Counted from the first letter of the stretch, positions 12,736 through 25,067 are shown. The stretch: 64,000 nucleotides of DNA from Terebella lapidaria (GCA_949152475.1 OX424559.1:31167119-31231118); one strand, 5' to 3'. Program-made: numbers and translations. The notes: generated from the sequence alone by a model not told the origin.

Positions 12736-13945
12736 CTGAAAATATAAATACATTTCAAATTGCACAATCAAAGGCTTGATGAGTTTTTATTTTCTCGGCC
12801 AAGATGCCGAATTCCACGCAGCAACTGCATAGTCAAAAGATATCGTCTCTTATGATTTATTGTGCAGATTTTTGCATGCAGTCTGGTTGCCAGCAACTGC
12901 ATACCCTATCACCAGTATACATGACCTTATAGCTTATGGACCGGTATTGATTATTCTTATATGGTCAAAACGGAGCGGAGCAAGGTACTAAGGAATATTA
13001 TTTGAAAAACCACAGTTTCTGCTTAAAATGCAGATGTTACGATGTAGCAAGACTCTCTTTTAGTTTGTATTCTTGTAGGCCCACCATTTCCTTTCCTACA
13101 TGTAAGTTTTCAAAATGAAATAAGCTTTCACTGTGCGGATGCACAACTGAGTAATTCAGCCCTGTTTTGTCGTTGGTTGTCGAGGTATTCGCCAGGTGTC
13201 AGTCAAGTGCTCATAGCGAACGCTCTATTCCTGGAACATATGCTGAATATTCAATATTTTAGAGGTTACATTCAAGGCTTTCACATACTAAATTCATTCA
13301 GAGATTGAAAAAAAAAATAACAAGTATTATCAAGCAAAACATTACAATGGAAGTGTATGTGATTCATAATGGTGACCTATATCTGCTGCCACAAAAGTAT
13401 TCCCCATATCTATATGATCAAGTGGCTATTTCCAGTTTCACTTACCCTTTTACTACACATGACCATCTGGGTCACTCAAGGTTAAAACTGGCCAGAAGGC
13501 CTATATATCATGTATATTGTTTTTAAATTACCAACACATTCAACTGACAATGTTCTACGCAAAAACTGTATCATTAAGAATTCAGACCCTCAAGCCCTTG
13601 TGGTTTATTAATTGCTCCCAGTATTAACCAACAATCTATGTTACACTGTTCAGCAGTTTTTGATTGATCATTCAAAATTATCAAAGATCAAATCAAACAT
13701 CATCGATAGAAAGGTCATATGCGATCTCTTAACCATTAATGATTACGTCTCCCCGTAGAACAACTTATATGTTTGGTCAGTGTTTATATGTCAACCACTC
13801 TTTTATATGTACGGTCAGTATTTATTTAGTTAGGTCAGTTGATTAATAATAGCATGGTGGCTGCAGGGGAAAATGCATTTGTGCAACAGATTGCAGTTGA
13901 TCAGAAACAAATTTTGCTTAAACCATGAAGGCATCTCTCCCTCAC

Positions 13946-14104
13946 TTCATACACCAATGTTACCTTGCATGATGGTGTGTCCATGTCATCCTCAACGTGC
14001 ACATCCTCCTCCACCTCTGCCTCAGGCTGGTCGTCAGACTTTCTCTCATCAACTATGCTGATTTGGTCATCTTCCCGTGCTGTCACGGCCTTCCTCTTAA
14101 ACAC
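13946..14104 (-). pseudogene. Acidic-exon copy 2
   Basis: It is nearly identical to the exon at 11,536-11,694, with a few substitutions, the same start and the same GTGAGG donor. It lies upstream, in gene order, of the C2H2 exon at 12.3-12.7 kb. The exon itself is open, but its gene is broken downstream. Confidence 0.5.
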
Positions 14105-14391
14105 ATTCTATAACATATTCGGCATCACTTGAGCATGTTGTTGAGGTATTCTTAAGTTATCATTTGGCAGCAGAAAAGTGAAACATAAAATTCTCACACA
14201 AAACTTGAATACCCTTCAGACAGTCATGTCATTCAAGGTATTATGTCTAATTACCATACCCTGCTATCCGAGTAATTCATCACTGATTTAAGGGATACAA
14301 AGTTTGTCTTGAGGACAGTGACAGAACAAAAATCTGAGAGAATTATGTTGGATCCTAGACATGACAGTCGAACAAGATTATTGTCATGTCA

Positions 14392-14779
14392 CCACTCTCA
14401 TAACATACGTCTTGATATAACATCTTGATATCCTACCATGTTGTTTATGTCATGTCATGATAATGTCATGATAATTTTGATTGATCTTTGTGCTCTGCGG
14501 ATGGTGATCCAGGCGCACATAATACTTTTAGCACAGAGGACCCAGGAAAAATTCAATCTGTTAAAGCGGCCGGTAAGCTAGGAGGCCACTCTCATAACAT
14601 GCGTCTTGATATAACATCTTGATATCCTACCATGTTGTTTATGTCATGTCATGATAATGTCATGATAATTTTGATGGATCTTTGTGCTCTGCGGATGGTG
14701 ATCCAGGCGCACATAATACTTTTAGCACAGAGGACCCAGGAAAAATTCAATCTGTTAAAGCGGCCGGTAAGCTAGGAGG
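14392..14779. repeat. 194-bp tandem duplication
   Basis: The block beginning CCACTCTCATAACAT at 14,392 and ending near GGCCGGTAAGCTAGGAGG restarts at 14,586 with one early substitution (ATACGTC to ATGCGTC). Copies 1 and 3 have the block only once, so the duplication is specific to copy 2. Confidence 0.85.
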
Positions 14780-15059
14780 CCGTCAAAAAAATTATTACCA
14801 GCTTCTCTGTCATTCACACAGCTCGACAATGTAACCTTCTGTTGTTATCAAATGTCAGTTTGTGTGACCAGAAACTGTGGTAAAAAAACTTATAATATAT
14901 TAGATACAGTTGAGATCTGTGCAAAAATAAAGCAATCAGAAGTTTGCATACAGCCCTGAAATTGTACCTCAGAGGTGCTGACTCTGGACTTGGCCCGATA
15001 CCATCCAGAAGAGTCCCGACCAGATGCCTTGGGTCCTGGCCGTCAGCAGAGTTGCTCTG

Positions 15060-15215
15060 TCAACTGCCTGGCTTGATTAGACTCATTTACTGCATCAGCG
15101 TTGTCAATAGCAACATCAGACTCAGAAACAGCATTGCCATCAGCAACATCAGAGTCAGTTACAGCATCAGCGTTGTCAACAGCAACATCAGACTCATTTA
15201 CTGCTTCATCAGAAC
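15060..15215 (-). pseudogene. Exon with repeated acidic peptide
   Basis: After an acceptor (TTTTGGCAG) the minus strand encodes tandem units of the type ESDVAVDNADAV, TDSDVADGNAV and ESDVAIDNADAV. About three and a half units are present, rich in aspartate, alanine and valine. The frame then meets a stop near LTEQLC. The flanking sequence to the left is the end of duplication copy 2, so this may be an upstream exon of the same decayed gene. Short low-complexity acidic repeats have no predictable function. Confidence 0.4.
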
Positions 15216-15257
15216 CTGCCAAAATATGCACATTCATTGTAAAACTTGAATACAAAT

Positions 15258-16250
15258 AGCCCAAGGGCTAAGAAAGGTTATTGTTTAACGATATCGTTTT
15301 GTCCCATGACCTTGATGATAGAGTCACTGGTAAAATTCAAGGTCATGCCTGAAAAAATTAATATTCTGTTTCTCGTCCTCCTATTTTTTCAAAACTGGGT
15401 AAGGAGTGACTTTTTATTTTGCAAAAAAATACCGTGCTCAGGTCAAGAGAAAGTTGGGTAGGAAGGCACTTTTTATTTTATTTTTTATTTTTTCCAAAAT
15501 AAATTTGATTGATTGATTGAAAAAAAAACTAAAGCCAAAAAGTGCCTCCCTACCCAATTTAAAGCCAAATAAAGAATTGAAATCATGTGTAACACATGAC
15601 TATAATGATTTCATTTCTGGGTGCTTGATTTATTTGGGGCTTGAAAGCTCTTGGCCGGGCACCTTGGCACTGCTTGTGTGCCATCATCCTAGCAGTCAGC
15701 ACAGACAGGATGATTCTGTGTACTAGTAGTATTATTATCAAAAACCGTCCGTTAATAATATATTTCAATGATGAGTAATTGTGGAGAACCGGTCTATCAG
15801 TTAATATGTCCATTGGAATATACATGAGGAAAAATAGTAAATCAATTCGTGTTCACACTTTTATATGTATTATTACATGCATGTACCCACATGGAGGAAC
15901 TGTTTTTGAAAACTGGTAGCGTCTTTGTCTCATTTGTCGGAGAGAAGACAAGGAGGACGGTTAAATATATACCTAAGTTGCATGCTGTGATTGTGTGTCT
16001 CGATTATTTGATATCCTCAAAATATGGGCGGGAACACTTTTTTATTTTTTATTTGAGAATCGCAAATAAAAAAATCCAGGAGGCTGCTTTTGAACCCAGG
16101 CGGGTGGGGACGAGAGACGGAAAATCAATTTTTTTTAGGCCTCACAGTTAATTGCTAAGCTGTAAATTCAATAATCACACAGATATTAGCAATTTTGTCC
16201 TGTGACCTTGAAAATGAAGTCAAGGTCCAATTGTAGGCCATGAGAAAATT
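15258..16250. repeat. Scattered fragments of the hairpin-ended repeat family
   Basis: AGCCCAAGGGCTAAGAAAGG at 15,258 is the hairpin end of the family, followed by one degenerate AAGGTCA monomer. A second degenerate monomer lies at 16,150-16,245 (GCAATTTTGTCCTGTGACC). The DNA between has no supportable gene. Confidence 0.6.
15454..15557. repeat. Small foldback (hairpin) repeat
   Basis: TTGGGTAGGAAGGCACTTTT at 15,454 is matched by AAAAGTGCCTCCCTACCCAA at 15,538-15,557 with one mismatch, leaving a roughly 65-bp AT-rich loop. It is probably a tiny inverted-repeat element. Confidence 0.7.
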
Positions 16251-19200
16251 CGGCAAACATTTGATAATACGTATTTCATGTGATAAACAATGGCAAACAA
16301 TGCCATGTGAGGCATTCCAGCGATGACAATTTTCTTCATCTTGGCATTTCGCCACTCACAATCATTCACCAGACACTCCAGTCTGCCGCAATAATAAATT
16401 ATATTATTGTATAATGTACATACATGTACATGTATAATCCATTACATTAGAATATATGTACCAGTAAAACATTTGAATTACCAATTTTCTTTTTTCTTCA
16501 TACATAAAAAATTAAGGGTACTTCCTCTGCTAAAGAAATGATTTCCACTCATGACAACTAGAAATTCATACATCCCTGGCATGATTAATGGTCAGCCTGA
16601 AAATGTGCCGTATGTCGAATCACCGGCGCCGTTGTTAAGGGTTGGCCTAGGATTGTGACTATCAATTTTCTTTACTGATTCATGTTTTATAGGCAGAGCC
16701 TACCTGTTTCCACGTTTAACTTCCTGTCGAAATGACCTTGATTTCCGGTGATCACGGTGGTCAGGTCCTACACACTCCCCAAGTTGAGAACAATAAATCC
16801 ATGGTTTTCTAATTTTGTGTGAAAACGGTCTAGAAAGATTCGAGCTAGTGTTTCATTCAACCACATGCTACTGTTGATAGTTGTTGATGATTCTTCAGAC
16901 CAAAATATCCGTACATTCAACATGCATTATAGGCCTACGTGTGTAACGAATGATGAATGCCTATGATATTTAATTGCTGATAGGTTTAACTCAGTAGCTT
17001 TTTGGCTTGTGATTAGGTACTTATGGACTTGGCATATATCTATTTAATGGGGTTAGTTTCGGATTTTCTAAATTATTTTCATAGGTTGTTGGGAAGTTGT
17101 ATACTAATTCCACCGGGTGTACAGTAGAAACAACTACATTAACCACACTGTCTGCCCCTGATGACGCCAGTGTGTCTTTTGATAAAGTATTTGGTTGGGC
17201 TTTGTTTCTATTGCAGTATGTTGTGTTTTACGTTTGTTATTGAGATCATCAAAATTTGGCTGTATAGGTGGTAATAGACTGCCCCTGATGACGCCAGTGT
17301 GTCTTTGGATAAACTGTTTGGTCGGGCTTTGTTTCCATTGCAAAATGTTGTATATTACGTTTGTTATTGGCATTATCAAAATCTGACTATCGGTGGTAAT
17401 AGGTTGATTCTTACTTACATTTAAAAACATTGAAAAATAAGTGAACTAAGCTAAACTACATTCTCATGGCATGTATATATGATAGCACACGGATGGTTTC
17501 AGAAGGTTTGTGTATGATATTCTTCCAGGTAACCCATTAGCTTTCTCGATATCCCGTCTTGTAGTGGGGCGGGTTGACTGCTGTGACAGGGGGCCGATGT
17601 AGATTCCCCACCTCCACCCCCTTATATCCGTTACTACTAGTGTCTGACCTCTGACCAGTTTCATACATTCAGAATGATACCACTCTGTTTTTTTTTTTTC
17701 AAAAAATAATTTGACAAATGATTATTCCATCAGTAACATTGTTATAGATGAGTCCTTTCTTACCCATAGCGGACAGTGTGGAACCAGAGGAGAAAAACTG
17801 ACAATCCCAAAGAAAAGGTACTAGTAGCAGGATTTAGTTATCCAAATTTATAATATATGGATATGTAAAGTATTGTCATAGTAAAATTAAAATGTTTTCA
17901 CGATTTTTAAATTCATTTATGTGGATTTTTTGTTCATAGATGTTCATGAGAGTGACAAAGCCACAATCACCAAAAAGAGAGATACAAGACGAAGTTTAAT
18001 TCAGAATGGAAAACTAAATATCCTTTTATTAGGAAACAGGACGATCATACTGCAATATTCACGATGTGCAGCTGTTCTTTCGGAATATGGAAAATGGGCG
18101 AGGGTGATCATGATCGGCACATAAACGAAAATTGCCACCAAATGAGAGCAGATTTGTGAAAAGCCAAACAGCTATTGTCTCTTTCATGAGTCCCAGTAAT
18201 TTGCAAGGAAAGGCGCTTCTCAGATAGCCGCTTACTAGTAATTCTAATTATTTGTTTATTATCAGCAATCACAGCAAATATATGTATATATACATGTGCA
18301 TATATACATGTACGTAATATACAAACTAGTTAAGCTTGTACTCTGCCTGCCACACGGCAATGAATATGAAGAGCGTGTCTTTTCGTTATGTACCAAACCA
18401 AGTTTCGTTGGTGTCTGTCAGCCAAAACGTTGAGCAGTTTGTTTTTGGCAGATTTTCATTTGCGTTTAAAATGTGTTTGCTACCAGTGGAATGCAGATAA
18501 GAAAATCGTGTCACAAGTGGAAAAGTCACTACATTGATTTAGTCGAGTTAATCCTTCATCAAAGGCATCACAGTGTACCAGTATTTCAACAAATTTCTAC
18601 GTATTTATCAGTGTCTTAATTGGTTCGTCTTTAAGTGGGTATGCATGAATATTGGTTCAACAATCCACTCAACAATAACATTATTAATGCTAAAAATATT
18701 CATTTGGTTATCAATTGTCGTGCACTATATCGTCTGGAAGATCTTATAACTCGTTGAATCTCAGATGTGGTGTTTATTGCTGTCCGGCAATTTTGCGAAG
18801 GTTTTCCTGGCCACTATTCCATAGTATTCAGACCATGGCACATCTAAACTCATCTGAAAGGAGGCATCCATCCATAATGTCACAAAAATATAATTATGTT
18901 TTATAATAATAAGTTAATAAAACACAACATGAATTTATCATATATCTCTCTAAATATTGAGTTCGTGTTATGATAGAAAAGTACACGCTTACTAAAGATT
19001 TTATAATGTTATCATTGCATAGATCATACACCAATTGAAATTGCATCTGTACTAGCGAAACTTAGGTGGCTCAAATATATTTAATTTATTCCAGTGAATT
19101 TTACTTAATACTACAAAGTGGTTGATTTTGTGATAACAGACCCCTTAAAAACGCAATCTTTGATATAATTCAAGCAAATTACAATATATACGATGCCTAT

Positions 19201-20324
19201 ATACACAGTTTTGTTAATTGAATATGTTTTCATTGCTAAATTATCATTCATGGCAGTGGTACATTTCTGTAGGGTTCTTGAAATTAGGCATACCATAATA
19301 ATGCATTACGGTACCCAAGGCAGGGATTACGTCAGGCTCTTTCATTTTCAGAGTAGATATCTCATGGAACATACGGCTCAGAACCTCTCTCTTAGACCCC
19401 CGCGAATGCTCAGAATCAACCACAGAGCGAGTAGACCTCGACATTATTTTGAGATTTATATATCAATGGCACACAAAAATTTGACTTGTGCCATCAATAA
19501 CACAGTAATGTCCTTTTAATACTGAAAATAGCATGCAATACCAGTCGCAGAAATGGAGGTAATAATAACCGTGTGATTCTGGGTGACCTGTCGAAATCCA
19601 ACGTTCGCCCAATCAGGAATAGAGAGGTCCATGAAAGGTACAGCACTATGATCGATCCCAAAATATGATTTCTATCCATGCCTCTCTCTCTATCAACAAA
19701 GACAAAAATGATAAGGAAATTACCTTTTGACTGGTTAGGTCAGCATTAAGATAGATCTCTGAACAATGTCTGTACAATCTATTGCTAGCACTGATGGCGG
19801 AGGCAGAATGTACACATTGTCTCACAAACTGTCAAAGTTTGATAGATCTATAACGTCAGCGAAGACACAGCAGTGACGTCTTGCAAATTGCCCATTAGAT
19901 TCAGCATATGAACCAAGAGTATTGGGAAGGTGTCAACGGCACATTAATCACCAATGACAGTCCATCACAGTGTTGCGGGGTTAAATGGGCCACGACACCC
20001 TGCCCTGCTCACCACTCAATCAAATCCCCTTTCCTGCCTCTAGTTAAGGCTGATGATTCATCAACTCCTCCTTCAGTGACATGTCGTATATTTCACATGA
20101 CACATAGATGTCTTGAAATGGAAACAGTTTAGATGCTGGAATCTGTCACGGTCGTTTATCTGTTTATACCAGTACCAAACACCTTGTTGAAAGACATGAT
20201 ATTTTGTTCAAGTCCTATTCATAAATAACATTACTTCCAGACACAGTATCACGGTGGTATGTATATATATATTGTAGTACATGAACCTGTAAAACTATAC
20301 AATGCTGTGCATGTATGTGTTTAC
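16251..20324. other. No supportable gene; contains a 126-bp tandem pair
   Basis: This is AT-rich DNA with short reading frames only. The sulfotransferase gene seems to have had a neighbouring copy starting at 20.5 kb, but no further exon of that copy was recognised here. The tandem pair at 17,152-17,402 is listed separately. Confidence 0.4.
17152..17402. repeat. 126-bp tandem pair, also found at 48.0 kb
   Basis: CTGCCCCTGATGACGCCAGT starts at 17,152 and again at 17,278, each followed by a TTTGTTTC...TTACGTTTGTTATTG block. A third, more diverged unit lies at about 48,033-48,150, directly beside the duplicated sulfotransferase exon. Confidence 0.8.
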
Positions 20325-20503
20325 AATACGTGAGCTGTCAATTATAATTCTGATACCATTGTCTCCGGAAATGCTGTTATTTTTTTTTGGGCACAGGATC
20401 CAGCACACTGTAAGTTCCAACGTATCCAATATAATATCCCGAAAAACACAGTTGTGATTCCAAGAGTGAAGAACAGAAAATGGTGCCGGGATATACCACT
20501 CAT
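20325..20503 (-). pseudogene. Relic of sulfotransferase exon 1
   Basis: It starts MSGISRHHFLFFTLGITTVF, closely matching the intact exon 1 at 36,733-36,915. It loses frame by one base after the membrane segment. In the shifted frame GYVGTYSVLDP again matches exon 1 (GYVGTYSLLDP). Homology extends into the DNA upstream of the ATG, so this arose by DNA-level duplication and not by retroposition. It lies just downstream of the last exon of the main gene, in the same direction, as expected for a head-to-tail array. Confidence 0.8.
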
Positions 20504-21117
20504 ATTGCCGCTTTTAGCCTCGGAATTGTGTGTGTCTGTTTGAAATGTCCAGGTGGCCGTAAAAATGTGATCTATTCATTTCCCAGTCATGATTCCCACG
20601 AAAAGTTCGATTGATGGAGGGCTAATTCAACCAAAAAAATAATTGAATTTGTCATAAGGTTTGCTTCATTGTTTAAATCGATCAAATAAAACGCGAACAC
20701 ATATAAAAAAAACATTTATAGCAACTGAATTGGCTACGATAACTTCACAAATTCAATACATGTAGCATAATATCTGATTAAATATTGATTTTGCTGGATT
20801 TGAATCTCTCCAATACACAACTGAAAATACAGCAGAAAAAAATATATTTCATTCAACCTGTTCAATTGAATTTTTTTCTTTCTGAATTCATGCTTACACA
20901 ACAGTTATAATTGTTATTATTTTGATTTGGATGTATTGGTTTTCGTACCTGTAGCCTGATATTTTAAACACACCCGAATAAAATAGCAATTTTTTCTTGG
21001 GAAATACTCGAACCGGCAGCAAAGTGATGCTTGTTGATAGGTAAATTATGACATACATTAAATTGTGAATATACAACCGAGAAGATGTCTGCAATAAAGT
21101 CCGCCCACACAAATAAC
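20504..21117. other. Intergenic; left part homologous to exon 1 upstream DNA
   Basis: Bases to about 20,700 resemble the region just upstream of exon 1 at 36.92-37.16 kb (for example GTAAAAATGTGA). The rest is AT-rich with no gene seen. Confidence 0.5.
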
Positions 21118-21298
21118 TCAAGTATTATCTTTCATGTGTTTGTATTCTAATATTTTCCTCGTCACCAAGTGAAACCTGTTTTTGACATGTCCATACAGTT
21201 CGATGTCTGGGGCCAAAACCTCCATCAATTTTCCAAGGCCTCATCACTTAATTCTTCCTCTCTGTAAGGATCTGGGGACCCGAAGTTGTACAGTCCAG
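21118..21298 (-). pseudogene. Sulfotransferase exon 7 (frameshifted last exon)
   Basis: The exon follows a GTTACAG acceptor and starts in the right phase with GLYNFGSPDPYREEELSDEA. It then meets TGA at 21,225-21,227. One base further the reading continues as LMEVLAPDIELYGHVKNRFH, matching the family C-terminus, and stops at 21,118. The copy at 48.2 kb has the missing G (GAAAAGTTG), so a 1-base deletion is the simplest explanation. A base-calling error cannot be excluded. Confidence 0.78.
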
Positions 21299-23418
21299 CT
21301 GTAACAGTAGGAATATTCATGTGATAATACTGTAATGTATTTCTTTGTAGGTGTTTGGGTTTAGGTGGTATTTGCGGTTATAGGATGATATATGATTTAC
21401 AAGCTACTCAATGGAAAAAAAACTCCACCTTAGTGCACACGGCTTGTGTGCATCAATTATATTCCACACAGTAACCAAATATCCAAAGTGACATTCAATA
21501 CTAATGTTAGCTAACGGCATGACTGTTTCTAAAAAATGGACCTTTTCATAGACTTTCCCGCCGAAATTTCCCGAATGCTGTAATTTTCCGACCAATCACA
21601 AGTGCTCGCATTCGAGTCATTTAACGGTCGTAAACAAAATCTTTGTGGCGGACATAAAGCCAATTTTCACATCAAAATGTGCAGAGTATGAAGTATTTTC
21701 TTAAATACAGTTATCATATTGACCATTTGTGTTTATTTTATCAATCTGAAACGAAAATAGTACGCATTTCGTGAGGCGAGTTTAAACAGCTGTTTGACAT
21801 AATGGGTGTGCTCGATTTCCCTGTTCCGAAAATGGAATTGGTACTAATTTACGTCACGAGTGTTCCGAAAAATCTATCGGACGCTGTTCTGCCTGTTCTA
21901 GTGAAAAGTAGGAGTAGGGCGCTGGAACAGGGAACAGGCCAAATGCGCGCGAAAAGATACCGCAGTTATCGATGTACTAGTACTTCCACCGTCGTATTAC
22001 CGTACTTCCACATATTACAGTGTTGTTATTTTCATAGAGATAAAAATGTTCTCGATACCAGCACGATTTCCACATGTTATAATTATCTGATAACCACTTA
22101 ATCACTGCCAATTAGACTGCTACACATGGGTACAGTGTATGTGTTTGTGATGTCTCGTAGGCCTACGTACAGATATTTGTTGCTATGGGCATAATATAGG
22201 CTATGCGGTAGTACGGTAGTCTGTTCTACTCCAAAGTAAAGTACTCCGCTCACTCGATTTCACAGGCATGGAACAGCTGTTCCAAGTTCTCGTTCTGATT
22301 TCGGAACAGAGAAATCGAGCACACTCAATGCTAAAACCACGTGCGCCTGGCGCGTCCAATCTTGAGAAGAAACTGGTCAACAGGCTATCCTCCGTGGAAC
22401 CCAGTTACCATAATGCAGCATCACGTACGGTCAACACGATATATATGCCTGACAAGTTATATATCGTAAGTTTAATACGAAGGAGCTAGTTCTTCACGTT
22501 AAAAATGCACAGTATTCCACCTGGCGTGAGACAGCGCATGTGAAGAGGTAACTATGGCAATGATCGAAGTTGGGTTGTACCACAGATTCATTCACGTTAT
22601 CATTACATAGATTCAGAAACCCATATCTTATGGGTTTCTGATAGATCTTTATCAGACATAAAATTTACCTACTTTAACATAGATAGGGTTTTCCAAGATA
22701 TTACAGTTAATGAATCAAGTGAATACACAATGGAATGAAAATATTCGCAAATAAATATTATAGTCTATTTATTTTTGCGAATTTGCTAGACAAATGAAGT
22801 AAATTTACGGCAACAGTGTACATAATTTTTCTGCCGTGTTTTCACGTCATTATTCACGAAAATGCACGAAGTACACGGAAATCAGAAGAACAAATAGGCT
22901 AGTATCAGGAAAAAATGTTAAATCTGCTGTGTAACAATGATTCGTAGCCTACTTTCCACACGTGAATAAATGCAAAGGCTATTCGAGGTTACGGAGCATT
23001 GTAGGGCTATATTTGTATTGAATGTTTTAAATTCAGTATCATTTGATTACTATTTGATTTTAACAAATTTTCATGCCAAAACATCTACCGCGCTATTTTG
23101 AATTATGTAATATATATGCCCACACACTACTAGTATAATGCACACAGGGTGGTCATAAGCCACGGAGTTTCACGAACGTGGTTTTAGGTTGCCATGACAC
23201 GCACGTGCGAGCGAGCAGTCTTCAGTGGTTAGTTTGAATTGACGAAATAACCCAACGATCGACGAATATTCATTGTCTCCGAGAGGCCTCTGTGAAAAGG
23301 TCAATTGCCTTGCAATAAACATATCAGCATTTTACCATCAACACCAAGAGACTTTGACGATGCCAATAACAAACCTAAAATGAAACGTTTTTAGCATAGA
23401 AAACTATAGTCTACTTAC
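21299..23418. other. Intron 6 of the sulfotransferase gene
   Basis: About 2.1 kb with no further exon seen. It holds the small TIR element at 21,804-22,326; the remainder is AT-rich. Confidence 0.6.
21804..22326. mobile_element. 523-bp MITE-like element with terminal inverted repeats
   Basis: The left end reads GGGTGTGCTCGATTTCCCTG and the right end, reversed, reads GAGTGTGCTCGATTTCTCTG, both followed by TTCCGAAA. Flanks are AAT on each side, a possible 3-bp duplication. Inside both ends are further GGAACAG/CTGTTCC inverted motifs. It has no coding capacity. Confidence 0.72.
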
Positions 23419-23567
23419 GCATTGCTAGGTAAGACTTCAGTGCTCCCTCGAAATACTGTGGCAGTAAAGTTTCCAGGGCGTCTATGAAAGTTGGTATATT
23501 CTCAGAGTAGCCAACAAGCAGGTAAATGTCATGCAAATTCCGATTTGCTTGCTCCAACAGATCTATC
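23419..23567 (-). CDS. Sulfotransferase exon 6
   Basis: This 149-base exon runs from an ACAAG acceptor to GTAAGT. With the two bases from exon 5 it reads WIDLLEQANRNLHDIYLLVG, then IDALETLLPQYFEGALKSYL. It matches the family block LLVGxxExxExxLxxLExxLPxYFxG closely. It ends with one base that pairs with exon 7. Confidence 0.85.
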
Positions 23568-23758
23568 CTTGTACTTTGTCAACACAAAATTCGGAATATA
23601 TAGTTCTGCATGTATGACTAGCAATGACAAACTCCTGTATGCTAGGATTGCCCAACAGAAATGTTAAAATGTAAATAATTTTTTCGTATATATACCCATG
23701 AAAATGCTCTGTGTTCACATATATTATCCAATGTATGAGCCAAAAACGAACACCTTAC

Positions 23759-23859
23759 CATCCATGGCACCCTCCGGCCAGGTATTGCAGATCCAGGTAG
23801 CCGCGAGCTATACACTGATCATTCAAGAAATTTTCCCCCATTATGTAGTCGTTAAGTGT
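23759..23859 (-). CDS. Sulfotransferase exon 5
   Basis: This 101-base exon lies between TTTTGCAG and GTAAGG. It encodes TLNDYIMGENFLNDQCIARG, then YLDLQYLAGGCHG. The YLxxQYLxGxC pattern matches the family segment that carries a conserved cysteine (IPYFCG in UST). Confidence 0.8.
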
Positions 23860-24579
23860 CTGCAAAACGATGGGGGAGGGATATATTCACTGACAGTGAG
23901 GTTCGCCATGGGAAATATATAATGGAACTATTTTCTGTAGCGCACTATCATAATCGATAGGAACCTAAAATAAAACACGTTAAGTGCGTCAAACACGTCA
24001 ATCAGTGAATTTCTCACTGAACAGTACTTCCGCTTTCCAGTGCTATTGGATTGAACTGATTCAGTGCTCGAATTATTTGTGCTAAAACATTTTACACACG
24101 AGAGAAAAAAAATCCCGTCATAATAAACGTACACATGTATTCATGTTATACCAGATATAATGGCATCATAGTCAAATCAGGTACTTCGGTTTTTTCTTCA
24201 TATACTGTATGTACACATTCACCGTCCGAATGACGCTAGTGTGAGTTAGGTAATACATTTTTCTGTTATAATTCTCTTCTAGCAAAAAGTTAGATAACAC
24301 ATAAATTTGATGGTCTGTCAAAATAGGCTGTAACAACATCAAACTGTACAAGCTGGTGGGTGTTAAATTTGTCTCGAAGATACATGGCAACTGATTGAAG
24401 TTTTTGGATTTTCTTAATTATTGTAGGCTTATTCAAACATTGAATTCACGCAGACTGTGTACTTCCAGATAGAGAAGTGTGAGCCGTGTGTTCGGCGAGA
24501 ACACACATGCGACACCCACTAAATTATATGATATTAATGGTTAACTGGTCCACAGACACGCTGTTAAGTGATTGCTTAC

Positions 24580-24721
24580 CAGATTGCAGAAATCCTTTGT
24601 ATTCATGATCTTAGTGTATTGACTTGGTCTGTTCCCATACTTGTGCATCTTGAAGATAGACACCGCGTGTGAGATCGGCTCCCTTACCACATTGAAGATT
24701 ACAGGTGGTTTAGACACTGGA
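24580..24721 (-). CDS. Sulfotransferase exon 4 (3'-phosphate site)
   Basis: This 142-base exon lies between CACACAG and GTAAGC. It encodes PVSKPPVIFNVVREPISHAV, then SIFKMHKYGNRPSQY. The VREPxxxxVS pattern is the 3'-phosphate-binding motif of Sulfotransfer_2 enzymes. It continues in phase from exon 3 and ends in phase 0. Confidence 0.83.
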
Positions 24722-25067
24722 CTGTGTGGATAGAAAAGATAAAATGAAAAATACATGTAATCAAATGTCAAAAACAGATGCTTCTCACTGAAGACTCATC
24801 ATTTTAATGGACTGTTTTTGTTGTCTCTACTATATGTTACCGAGCATTTATTTCTCATATTCGTCAATAGATTTCAGTTGATAATGAAGTGAAGGGTGCC
24901 AGCATTCTCTCTTAAATATTTATTCATATTTCTTCGTGGACGTAAGCTTAACATGTCTTTGTGAACGTAAATGAGATGAGGAAATTAGTGATCTTATATG
25001 ATTTCCACCAGGGCTTTCGAGAAATGAATATTTCTCGTGATATCCGGAGTAGTGTTTTTCCCCTTAC

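Larger units (their letters stand above)
12310..15085 (-). repeat. Segmental duplication copy 2
   Basis: It is nearly identical to 5,713-6,812 plus 11,096-12,290 of copy 1 and lacks the TIR transposon. It is bounded on the left by the junction near 12,310. On the right it runs into sequence that also ends copy 3 (GCTCTGTCAACTGCCTGG). Confidence 0.8.

Noticed and set aside
19193..19519. 108-residue plus-strand frame overlapped by a 66-residue minus-strand frame
   Set aside because: Neither shows a domain or convincing splice context, and their overlap suggests chance.
21804..22326. Two short coding regions (99 and 73 residues)
   Set aside because: Each begins in or near the inverted ends of a MITE-like element and has no conserved motif.
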